This document shows, piece after piece, positions 1 to 7,129 of a stretch of 64,000 nt of DNA (its first letter is position 1; every line of letters begins with the position of its first letter). The stretch lies in the NCBI GenBank assembly GCA_963816155.1, contig CAWFJE010000010.1, positions 124,001-188,000 of the forward strand, given 5' to 3'. Source of the stretch: JAXGXJ01 sp963816155 (lineage in GTDB: Bacteria > Actinomycetota > Thermoleophilia > RBG-16-64-13). The notes under the pieces were generated by a model. That model did no database searches. It was not told the DNA's origin and saw only the letters and a program-made list of their open reading frames with translations. Position numbers and translations under genes: made by a program.

Positions 1-185
1 AGGGCCGCCGTCAGGATCAGCACACCTCCCATGGTGGGAGTGCCCTGCTTCGCGCTGTGCCTCTCGGGTCCGACGGCGCGGATATTCTGGCCGATGCCGC
101 GTCGCTGCAGCCACCTGATGAAGCGCGGTCCCGCGATCATAGCTATGATGACCGCCACCAGGGTGGCCGCCAAGATCATGATCAT
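1..185 (-). CDS. mraY: MraY, phospho-MurNAc-pentapeptide transferase (5' part only)
   Basis: MraY is the integral membrane enzyme that moves phospho-MurNAc-pentapeptide from UDP onto undecaprenyl phosphate to form lipid I. Only the first ~61 residues lie in the window. They show one hydrophobic segment (MIMILAATLVAVIIAMIAG) and then the family block GIGQNIRAVGPERHSAKQGT followed by PTMGG, which is diagnostic for the MraY N-terminus. The ATG at 185 overlaps the murF stop by four bases (ATGA), indicating translational coupling. The gene runs off the left edge; its catalytic aspartates are not visible. Identity is clear from the motif and from its position after murF. Confidence 0.93.
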   Translation of the reverse strand, partial: MIMILAATLVAVIIAMIAGPRFIRWLQRRGIGQNIRAVGPERHSAKQGTPTMGGVLILTAA

Positions 186-1642
186 GAGCGGTCGGCCTCC
201 CCGGCATGGCTGGGATCATCCACGCCGGCTTCGGCGGTCTTGAGCAGAGCAGATACCATAGTCTCCAGCCTCACACTGCGCGAAGCCTTGAACAGCACGA
301 CATCGTCCGGCCGCAGACCGGCCCGGACTTCAGCAACATCGTCAACTGTTTCTACGTGCACCGCCCTCTGACCTGCCTGCGCCGCCCGCGTGAACCCCTC
401 GGCCGTGGCGTGCGACAGCAGTCCCACTCCCCACAGCGTCTGAACGCCCGCCTGGGCCGCATACCTGCCGCATTCCTCATGGAAGCGGGCCGCGTCCTGC
501 CCCAGTTCCAGCATGTCACCCAGAACGGCCATCGGGCGCCTGCCTCGTTCCACCGCGAGATCCACCAGATCGTCGATGGCGGCCCGCACTGCAGCCGGAT
601 TGGCATTGTAGGTGTCATTGATGAACAGCCAGGCCCCTGCCTGCACCACATCGCCGCGTGCCGGACTGAAGACGACATCCCTGACGCCGCCGATACATTC
701 CCCTGGGTCTAGACCGGCACCGTAGCAGGCGGCGACGGCCGCAACGGTATTCTCAAGTCTATGTCTAGACAGAAACGGAGTCTCTACCTCAGCCTGCGCT
801 CCAGGCCAGCGCACACCAAGCACGGCGCCACCGCTGGGAGAGCGACCGCTCACTTGTCCCCAAACCTCCGCCTCGCCTTCTCCTGGACCCAGGGCGAAGC
901 GCAGCGTGCGACAACGGACCTGCTGCAAATACGGTGCCAAAGCGGCGCACGCAGCAGGGATGACGGCGGTACGAGAACGGTCCATGTCGAGGATCAGCTC
1001 AGCCTTTGCTTCAGCTATACTCTCAAGGGATCCCAGAAGCTCAAGGTGAACTGGATAGATGTTGGTTATCACGCCGACATCTGCCTCGGCTATCCGTGCG
1101 AGCGCGGCGATCTGACCCTTTCCCCGCATGCCCATCTCCACCACCGCGAGCTCAGTATCGACCTCCAAGGAGAGCAACGTCAGAGGCACGCCTATCTCGT
1201 TGTTCTGATTGGCAGCAGTCGCCACCACCTTGCCGGTCCGGCCGGCCATCGCCGCGATGAGGTCCTTGGTACTCGTCTTCCCCACGCTCCCGGTGACCGC
1301 GATCACCTTCGCCTCGCTCTTGCGCCGCACGGCCCTGGCCAAGAGACCGAGGGCCTCGATAGTGTCCTGCACCGGGACGACCCTCGGGTCGCCTGCGAGC
1401 GCCGGGCGCACCGACACCGACTCAGCCTCGCCCAGTCGGCTCGCGCAGACGAGCGCGGCGCTCGCGCCCCCACACAGTGCCTGGGCGACGAAAGCGTGCC
1501 CGTCGAAGTTCTCGCCCTGCAGCGCCACAAAGAGATCACCGGGCCGCATCGTCCGCGTGTCGGTACTCACCGCATGCACCGCTCCAGGAAACGCATCCAG
1601 ACCCAGGGCCTCGGCGACTTCCGCCGCGCTCAAAGGGATCAT
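182..1642 (-). CDS. murF: MurF, UDP-MurNAc-tripeptide--D-Ala-D-Ala ligase
   Basis: MurF is the cytoplasmic ATP-dependent ligase that adds D-Ala-D-Ala to UDP-MurNAc-tripeptide. The 486-residue product starts MIPLSAAEVAEALG and has the Mur ligase P-loop VTGSVGKTSTKD, the middle-domain NQNNEIGVP segment and the C-terminal block NDTYNANPAAVRAA with VLGDMLELG, all typical of MurF. The ATG at 1642 overlaps the restored murE stop (TGA at 1639-1641) in an ATGA junction, a strong reason to place the start here. An uninterrupted reading frame continues upstream into murE, but only because of a one-base shift in murE; the bifunctional reading is an artefact. Length is normal for the family. Confidence 0.95.
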   Translation of the reverse strand: MIPLSAAEVAEALGLDAFPGAVHAVSTDTRTMRPGDLFVALQGENFDGHAFVAQALCGGASAALVCASRLGEAESVSVRPALAGDPRVVPVQDTIEALGLLARAVRRKSEAKVIAVTGSVGKTSTKDLIAAMAGRTGKVVATAANQNNEIGVPLTLLSLEVDTELAVVEMGMRGKGQIAALARIAEADVGVITNIYPVHLELLGSLESIAEAKAELILDMDRSRTAVIPAACAALAPYLQQVRCRTLRFALGPGEGEAEVWGQVSGRSPSGGAVLGVRWPGAQAEVETPFLSRHRLENTVAAVAACYGAGLDPGECIGGVRDVVFSPARGDVVQAGAWLFINDTYNANPAAVRAAIDDLVDLAVERGRRPMAVLGDMLELGQDAARFHEECGRYAAQAGVQTLWGVGLLSHATAEGFTRAAQAGQRAVHVETVDDVAEVRAGLRPDDVVLFKASRSVRLETMVSALLKTAEAGVDDPSHAGEADRS

Positions 1643-3217
1643 CGCGCGGCCCTCAGCGACTCCTCTATCAACTCCCGGGTCACGACACGGTCGTCGAAGG
1701 GTACCTTGTGATCGGCGAACTCTTGGCCGGACTCGTGTCCCTTGCCCAAGAATGAGCACCACGTCGTCGGGATGTGCGCCCGCAAGAGCCAACCTGATGG
1801 CCTCCCGGCGATCCGCCTCCACAATGATGCCGTCTCGCGAGATGACGCCCCCGAGGATCTCGGCTATGATCGCCCCCGGATCTTCGCTGCGAGGGTTATC
1901 CGATGTAATGACCAGGCGATCGGCAAGAGTTCCGGCTTCACGCCCCATCTGAGGCCGCTTGCCTCTGTCCCGGTCTCCGCCACAACCCAATACGGCGATC
2001 AGACGGCCCTTGGTGATGGCGCGCGCAGTCTCGAGCACGTTGCGCACCGAATCGGGAGTGTGGGCGTAGTCTACGAGGACCGTGTACGGCTGACCTGCCT
2101 CCACTCGCTCCATGCGTCCGGGAACACCGGGGAACTCCCGCAACGCAGCCAGCATGTCCTCCATATCCAGACCCAAGCCTATGCCGATACCCAGAGCCGT
2201 GAGAACGTTGGCTACATTGAAAGCGCCCACCAGACCGCTCTGCACCTCAAAGAGGGCCGCGCCCGTCCTCGATCGGCCCGCGCCCGGATCGGGCTCTGTG
2301 CCTTCCCGGCCCCCCAGCAGTCGGAGTGCGTTTGCCCGCACCTCGAGAGTACCGCGAGTCCCCCGTGGACCTATGACGTAGTCGCGCATGACCAGATCGG
2401 CATCGCGCGGCTCAAGTGAGGATGTCGAGAAGGTGAGAAGAGACGCAGCCGGATACTCCTCTGCCAGCAGGCGCCCATACTCATCGTCCACGTTGATGAC
2501 CGCGACGCTCTGCGCCCGCGTGAAGACGGGTTCTACGAACAGCCTGCGCTTAGCCTCGAAGTAGGCTTCCAGAGTATCGTGATAGTCGAGATGATCCTGG
2601 GTGAGGTTGGTGAAGGCCACCACCCTGAAGTCGATCCCCAACACGCGACCAAGGTCCAGAGCGTGCGAGGACACCTCCATGACCGCAGCTTTGTCCCCCG
2701 CCTCCAGCATGGCTGCGAGATCTCGCTGCACGTCGACGGCTTCGGGAGTCGTTCGGCCGGCAGGCGTGGAGACACCGCCCACGCGTCGCTCGATGGTGCC
2801 CAGCAGCCCGGCGCGAAGACCGGCCGCGTCCAGGAGATGGGCCACCAGATAGGCCGACGTGGTCTTTCCGTTAGTGCCGGTGATACCCACAGTGAGAAGA
2901 CGAGCGCTGGGATGGCGGTAGAAAGCGGCTGCCACCGGCCCCGTGGTCCGGCGCACAGAGGGCAGCACGACCTGGGCGACGGGAAGGTCGAGGAGACGCT
3001 CGACGCAGAGCGCGACCGCCCCCCGCTCCACGGCCTCGGGCGCATAGTCGTGGCCATCATGCAAGAAACCCGGCACACAGAAGAAGAGCGAGCCCAACGA
3101 TACCTGGTCACTGCGATAGGCGAGAGAAGTCACCCGGGTCTCGGGCGAGCCGACGAGCCGGCCACCCTGCACGTCTTGGAATAGATCTGCGAGTCTCACG
3201 TGTGCGGATTCTAGCAT
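1639..3217 (-). CDS. murE: MurE, UDP-MurNAc-tripeptide ligase (frameshifted near its 3' end)
   Basis: MurE adds the third stem-peptide residue to UDP-MurNAc-L-Ala-D-Glu. The P-loop GITGTNGKTT, the carbamylated-lysine region MEVSSHALDLGRV and the C-terminal DNPR motif are present; DNPR marks meso-diaminopimelate specificity. At 1745-1747 the coding strand reads CTTGGGCAAGGGACACGAG, where the family needs CTTGGCAAGGGACACGAG (LGKGHE). One extra G shifts the frame. The expected C-terminus GKGHESGQEFADHKVPFDDR lies in the next frame and ends at TGA 1639-1641. As written, the frame instead runs through nonsense residues into murF. A sequencing or assembly error is the simplest explanation. The ATG at 3217 is chosen; a TTG at 3220 and a GTG about 20 bases downstream are alternatives. 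Confidence 0.9.
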
Positions 3218-3265
3218 CAACCTCGTTCGCCCTCGGCGTCGGGAAACGATGGAAGAACGCCCCGG

Positions 3266-4957
3266 TCAGTCACCCTTGCTCACCGTCACGTCGCCTTCTC
3301 CCGGTGGAATGCCGAGAATGCGCAACGATAGATCGGCTATCTTCGAGAAGGCGGGAGCCGCCACCCAGGCCCCCAGGTGCTCCGTGCCCGGTTCATCCAC
3401 CATCACCAGTATCACCAAGCGGGGTTGATCGGCCGGTACCATGCCCACGAAGGACGCTACGAAGCGGTCGTCGGCGTATCCACCGTTCTCCTCGTCCACC
3501 TTCTGTGCGGTCCCTGTCTTCCCTGCCACCTGGTAGCCCGCCACCTGGGCCCTGGTACCTGTGCCGTCTTCCACGGTCACGGCCAGCATCTCGCGGAGAT
3601 CGGCAGCCACAGTCTGGCTGACCACTCGGCGGGTCCAAGGCGAAGTCGCGCCACGCACAAGGTGTGGCTGCACCAGGACGCCGTCGTTCGCGATGGCAGC
3701 GTACGCAGTCGCCAGCTGAAGAGGACTGGCCGAGATACCCTGCCCGATGGGGACGTTGGCGATAGTGGTTCCCGACCATTTGTCCGGGGACAGCATGGTG
3801 CCCGGTGCCTCGCCCGGGAAGTCGATACCAAGCTTCTTGGTGAAGCCGAACATCTCGATCATATCGACCAGGCGGTCCTTGCCCAACTCCAAACCCAGGG
3901 TCACCGCCCCCACGTTCGACGACTGAGCCAATATGTCCGTGACCGTCAGTTCGCGCACCTCGGGAAGGTCCTTGTGCGACTCGTGGACCACGCGGTCGTA
4001 GACCTGTATGTCCTTGCCCAGTTTGAAGACGGTCTCAGGCGTCACCAGCCCGGCCTCCAGAGCGGCCGCGGCCACGACCATCTTGAAGGTGGATCCCGGC
4101 TCGTATTGGTCTGTCACGACCCAATTGCGGCGGTCCTGCTCGTCCACCGTCCCGTACGCGTTCGTGTCGAACACCGGGGTGTTGGCCATGGCCAGGATCT
4201 CGCCGCTGTGAGGCTCTATGACCACTGCACAGGCCTTCTTCGCATGGAACTCCTCCACCACATCGACCAGGACCTGCTCAACCTGGAACTGGATGTCTTT
4301 GTCGATGGTCAGGGTGATGGATCCCCCTGGTGCAGCTTCCTCAAGATTGGTTGTCGCCAGTCTGTTGCCGGAGAGATCGCTTACCACTTGGAGCTGCCCC
4401 GGTCTCCCCGCGAGTAGCTCCTCATACTCCTTCTCCAGTCCGGCCAGACCGACGTTGTCCGTCCCCACGAACCCGAGCACCTGAGGCGCGAGAGCTCCCG
4501 TCGGGTAAACCCTCTTGTCTTCCGCGCACACGAAGATGCCGTCGAGATCGAGGGCCACGACCTTCTCACCCCGGTCCGCTTCGATCTTCCTGGCCAGATA
4601 CTTGAAGCCGGTGTTCTGGTTCAACTTCTCGAGCAGCGAGTCTACAGGTTGTTCCAGGATCGGGGCGAGCACCTTGGCCACGGTCAACGGATCCCCGATC
4701 TGCTTGGGATTGGCGTATACGGTGGCCATCGTCTGCGAGACGGCCAACCGACATCCGTCACGATCGTAGATGATCCCCCGAGGGGCATCGAGTTGGATGA
4801 CACGGCTGTACTGCTCCTGACCTTTGGCCCGCAGATCGGGCGCGGCGATAACCTGGACATAGAAAGTCCGGGCAAAGAGAGCGACAAGAAAGACCACCGC
4901 CAGACCCATGAACAGCGCAAGGCGCGCGTTGCTGGGCCGCAACCTCACCGGAATCAC
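3266..4957 (-). CDS. ftsI: FtsI/PBP3-type penicillin-binding protein
   Basis: This class B penicillin-binding protein is the septal peptidoglycan transpeptidase, anchored in the membrane with its catalytic domain outside. Residues 11-30 form one transmembrane helix, followed by the dimerisation/pedestal segment (RGIIYDRDG near residue 60). The transpeptidase motifs are intact: SxxK as STFK with Ser289, SxN as SSN at 346-348, and KTGTAQ at 480. Length (563) is normal. The start overlaps the stop of the ftsL-like gene by four bases, so the two are translationally coupled. Its place between ftsL and murE, rather than beside rodA, supports the division-specific assignment. It carries no PASTA domain. 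Confidence 0.93.
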   Translation of the reverse strand: MIPVRLRPSNARLALFMGLAVVFLVALFARTFYVQVIAAPDLRAKGQEQYSRVIQLDAPRGIIYDRDGCRLAVSQTMATVYANPKQIGDPLTVAKVLAPILEQPVDSLLEKLNQNTGFKYLARKIEADRGEKVVALDLDGIFVCAEDKRVYPTGALAPQVLGFVGTDNVGLAGLEKEYEELLAGRPGQLQVVSDLSGNRLATTNLEEAAPGGSITLTIDKDIQFQVEQVLVDVVEEFHAKKACAVVIEPHSGEILAMANTPVFDTNAYGTVDEQDRRNWVVTDQYEPGSTFKMVVAAAALEAGLVTPETVFKLGKDIQVYDRVVHESHKDLPEVRELTVTDILAQSSNVGAVTLGLELGKDRLVDMIEMFGFTKKLGIDFPGEAPGTMLSPDKWSGTTIANVPIGQGISASPLQLATAYAAIANDGVLVQPHLVRGATSPWTRRVVSQTVAADLREMLAVTVEDGTGTRAQVAGYQVAGKTGTAQKVDEENGGYADDRFVASFVGMVPADQPRLVILVMVDEPGTEHLGAWVAAPAFSKIADLSLRILGIPPGEGDVTVSKGD

Positions 4958-5481
4958 CGGCCGGCTACGGTCGTATCACCCTCCACTGCCGCCTCTTCCT
5001 GCGTAGCCGCGAGATAGTGCACAGATGTGGCCGGCACCAAACCGAGCTCCACGGCTTGCTCTGCTACGCGATCCGGCGCCGAAAGTGCGGACACCTGCGC
5101 GGACAGTTCCGAAGCCGCCGCTGCGAGCTCCTTCTCCTGTGACTCCAAGCGCCCCATCGCTGATTCCACCCCGGTGGTGGCCGAACCGACAAGAACGGGG
5201 CACACGAACCCGACAGCGAGAAAGAGCATGGCCGCGACAACAACGAGGAAGATGACACCACGGCGGGGGCGTCGATTGACGACAACCTTGAGTTCAGGTT
5301 TAGTCTCCGCGCGCTCACTCTCCAGCTCCGGCTGAGGTAGGCGGGCGGTGGCCTCCCTACCGTAGTAGCGCGCCGTCTGCGAGCGGGCGGAGGAGCGGGC
5401 CGCACTTCGCCTCGCAGCGGCTGAGGGCTCCAGACCCTCTACGAAGGCGCTCGTCCCATGACTGCGCGGTGACGCAGCCAT
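4954..5481 (-). CDS. ftsL: FtsL-like divisome protein
   Basis: This is a small bitopic protein at the ftsL position of the division cluster. The 175 residues comprise a basic cytoplasmic N-terminus of about 73 residues, one strong membrane helix (GVIFLVVVAAMLFLAVGF), and an extracytoplasmic coiled coil with spaced leucine and alanine heptads (MGRLESQEKELAAAASELSA). That is the architecture of FtsL/DivIC, which bridge FtsQ and the FtsW-FtsI synthase. Sequence conservation in FtsL is low, so the call rests on topology and neighbours: its ATG overlaps the rsmH stop (TGATG) and its stop overlaps the ftsI start. The unusually long cytoplasmic tail resembles actinobacterial FtsL proteins. Confidence 0.8.
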   Translation of the reverse strand: MAASPRSHGTSAFVEGLEPSAAARRSAARSSARSQTARYYGREATARLPQPELESERAETKPELKVVVNRRPRRGVIFLVVVAAMLFLAVGFVCPVLVGSATTGVESAMGRLESQEKELAAAASELSAQVSALSAPDRVAEQAVELGLVPATSVHYLAATQEEAAVEGDTTVAGR

Positions 5482-6407
5482 CAGATCTTCCTCAGTGCAC
5501 GTAACTTCGCTGAACTCGAGCGGGGATTGGCCTCCAGCTCTCTCGACCCTGGTGTGAGGGCTTTGCGAGTAAGAACATCACCGTCAGGCTTACCCCCACA
5601 CACGCAAATGGGAAAGTCGGGTGGGCAGGTGCAACCGCGGGCCGTGTCGGCGAAGAATTCTTTGACAAGACGGTCTTCCAAGGAATGAAAACTGATCACG
5701 GCCATGATGCCGCCGGGCTCGAGCAGTGCGAAGGCTTCGGGGAGAGCCCTCCGCAGGCTGTTCAGTTCGTCGTTCACCTCTATCCTGAGCGCCTGGAACA
5801 CACGCCGGGCAGGGTTACCGGCACCGAACCGCGCCGGCGTGGGGATGGCGCGCTTGATGGTCTCCACGAGTTCTGCAGTGCGCTCGAAGGGGCCGCTGCG
5901 CCGGCGGTACACCACAGTGCGAGCAATCCGGCGGGAATACCGTTCCTCCCCGTACTTGGTGAACAGCTCGGCAAGATCCTCCTCCGACCAGGAATTGAGA
6001 ATATCCGCTGCGGTCACTTCGAGGTCCGGATCCATCCGCATGTCGAGGGGGGCATCGTAGTTGTAGGAGAAGCCCCGCTCGGGCGTGTCGATCTGCATGC
6101 TGCTCACGCCGAGGTCCATGTAGATGTGGGTGAAGCTCGAGCCCTCCTGCAGCAACTCAGCCAACACCTCGGCGAAGTTGCCCCCGAGGAAGCGAGAGGT
6201 GCAACGAAGGGTTTCCCTAAGATCCAGGTAGTACTCCTCGGCGACGGGGTCCTGGTCGCAGGCGACCAGCAGTGCCCTCGGACCGAGTTCCCTCGCCGCC
6301 GCCGCGGCATGGCCTCCGGCTCCGAACGTGCAGTCCATTACCCGGCTGTCTGGACGCATCTCCAATACGTCCATGAGCTCTCGGGTCAGAACGGGTATAT
6401 GCGCCAT
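5481..6407 (-). CDS. rsmH: RsmH, 16S rRNA (cytosine-1402-N4)-methyltransferase
   Basis: RsmH (MraW) uses S-adenosylmethionine to methylate N4 of C1402 in the ribosomal P site. The protein begins MAHIPVLTRELMDVLEM and has the SAM-binding motif CTFGAGGHA, the insertion-domain segment FSYNYDAPLDMRMD and the C-terminal VISFHSLEDRLVK, all diagnostic. The frame is open up to an ATG at 6446 that overlaps the end of mraZ, but an AGGGAG Shine-Dalgarno lies six bases before the ATG at 6407, and homologues begin just before HxPVL. That start is therefore preferred, with 6413 and 6446 as alternatives. It is the second gene of the mraZ cluster. Confidence 0.95.
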   Translation of the reverse strand: MAHIPVLTRELMDVLEMRPDSRVMDCTFGAGGHAAAAARELGPRALLVACDQDPVAEEYYLDLRETLRCTSRFLGGNFAEVLAELLQEGSSFTHIYMDLGVSSMQIDTPERGFSYNYDAPLDMRMDPDLEVTAADILNSWSEEDLAELFTKYGEERYSRRIARTVVYRRRSGPFERTAELVETIKRAIPTPARFGAGNPARRVFQALRIEVNDELNSLRRALPEAFALLEPGGIMAVISFHSLEDRLVKEFFADTARGCTCPPDFPICVCGGKPDGDVLTRKALTPGSRELEANPRSSSAKLRALRKI

Positions 6408-6438
6408 GGCCATCTCCCTGACAAAGGAGGCTGCCACA

Positions 6439-6858
6439 CTAGGCATCGCCGCCTCCCCCCTGTTCGAACTCCGCCAGCGTCGTCGGGTTCCAGATCTCCA
6501 GATGTGTCCGGTTGCCCAGGATCTTCACCTTGCCGGACAGGTCCAACTCCTTGATGCGCTGCGCCGGAAGGAGCACTCTTCCCTGCCGGTCGGGCTCCAC
6601 AAGGTCCTGATTGCGATAGATGCTCCGCGTGCGCCAACTGTCGGCCTCATTCTCGAAAACGTTGAGAGGTTCTATGTACTTCTCGTCGAACTCTCTCCAT
6701 GCGGCGGGGTGATAGACCCGCACGCAGGGCTCCCGATCCTGAAAGCGAACCAGCACCGCGCCCCGGCTGAAGTACTCCCGATACCGGGCGGGCAGCGTGA
6801 TGCGACCCTTGGGATCCAAGGTGTGGTCGAACTCGCCGGATAGTAGTTCGCGTTGCAT
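6439..6858 (-). CDS. mraZ: MraZ, transcriptional regulator of the division cluster
   Basis: MraZ is a ring-forming DNA-binding protein with two AbrB/SpoVT-like half domains that represses or tunes its own dcw operon. Both half-site signatures are visible: FDHTLDPKGRITLPARYRE at residues 10-28 and LVEPDRQGRVLLPAQRIKE in the second half. The length of 139 is typical. No good Shine-Dalgarno precedes the ATG: the two bases before it are followed immediately upstream by the operator repeats. The mRNA may therefore be leaderless or nearly so. The gene heads the cluster rsmH-ftsL-ftsI-murE-murF-mraY. Confidence 0.96.
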   Translation of the reverse strand: MQRELLSGEFDHTLDPKGRITLPARYREYFSRGAVLVRFQDREPCVRVYHPAAWREFDEKYIEPLNVFENEADSWRTRSIYRNQDLVEPDRQGRVLLPAQRIKELDLSGKVKILGNRTHLEIWNPTTLAEFEQGGGGDA

Positions 6859-6860
6859 AG

Positions 6861-6910
6861 CCCCACTTTAAACCTAATTCCTCCACTTAGCAACACTTTG
6901 TACCACTTCA
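6861..6910 (-). promoter_or_regulatory. MraZ operator: five 10-bp tandem repeats
   Basis: Read on the mraZ coding strand, the 50 bases before the gene are five consecutive 10-mers: AAGTGGTACA-like, AAGTGTTGCT-like, AAGTGGAGGA-like, a degenerate ATTAGG unit, and AAAGTGGGGC-like (plus-strand core CCACTT at exact 10-bp steps). One-helical-turn arrays of AAAGTG or GTGGG boxes are the known recognition sites for MraZ rings. A possible core promoter, TTGCTA-17 bases-TAAAGT, is embedded in the array; this would place the transcription start near the ATG and let MraZ binding block polymerase directly. The remaining 219 bases up to pcrA show no gene. Confidence 0.82.
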
Positions 6911-7129
6911 ACGTCGTGAATCCTCCATTGCGTCTCCTTCGCCCCTCCAGAGACCCATCCCAGCCCGCTATGCGGCAGCACAGAATAGTGCATATCAATG
7001 TCTCTGCATCATATCTTGCAGTCATTGTGCCACTCTCTCCGAGGACGCGTGCGGTGGGAATCCAGAGTGCTCCGCCGGGCCGAGCGCGCCGGAGTCGGTC
7101 AGAAGGACCCTGGCAAAGAGGGTCGGAGC

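Noticed and set aside
182..3220. A 1012-residue bifunctional MurE-MurF protein
   Set aside because: The joined frame exists only because of a surplus G at 1745-1747; the true MurE C-terminus and an ATGA murE-murF junction are present in the other frame.
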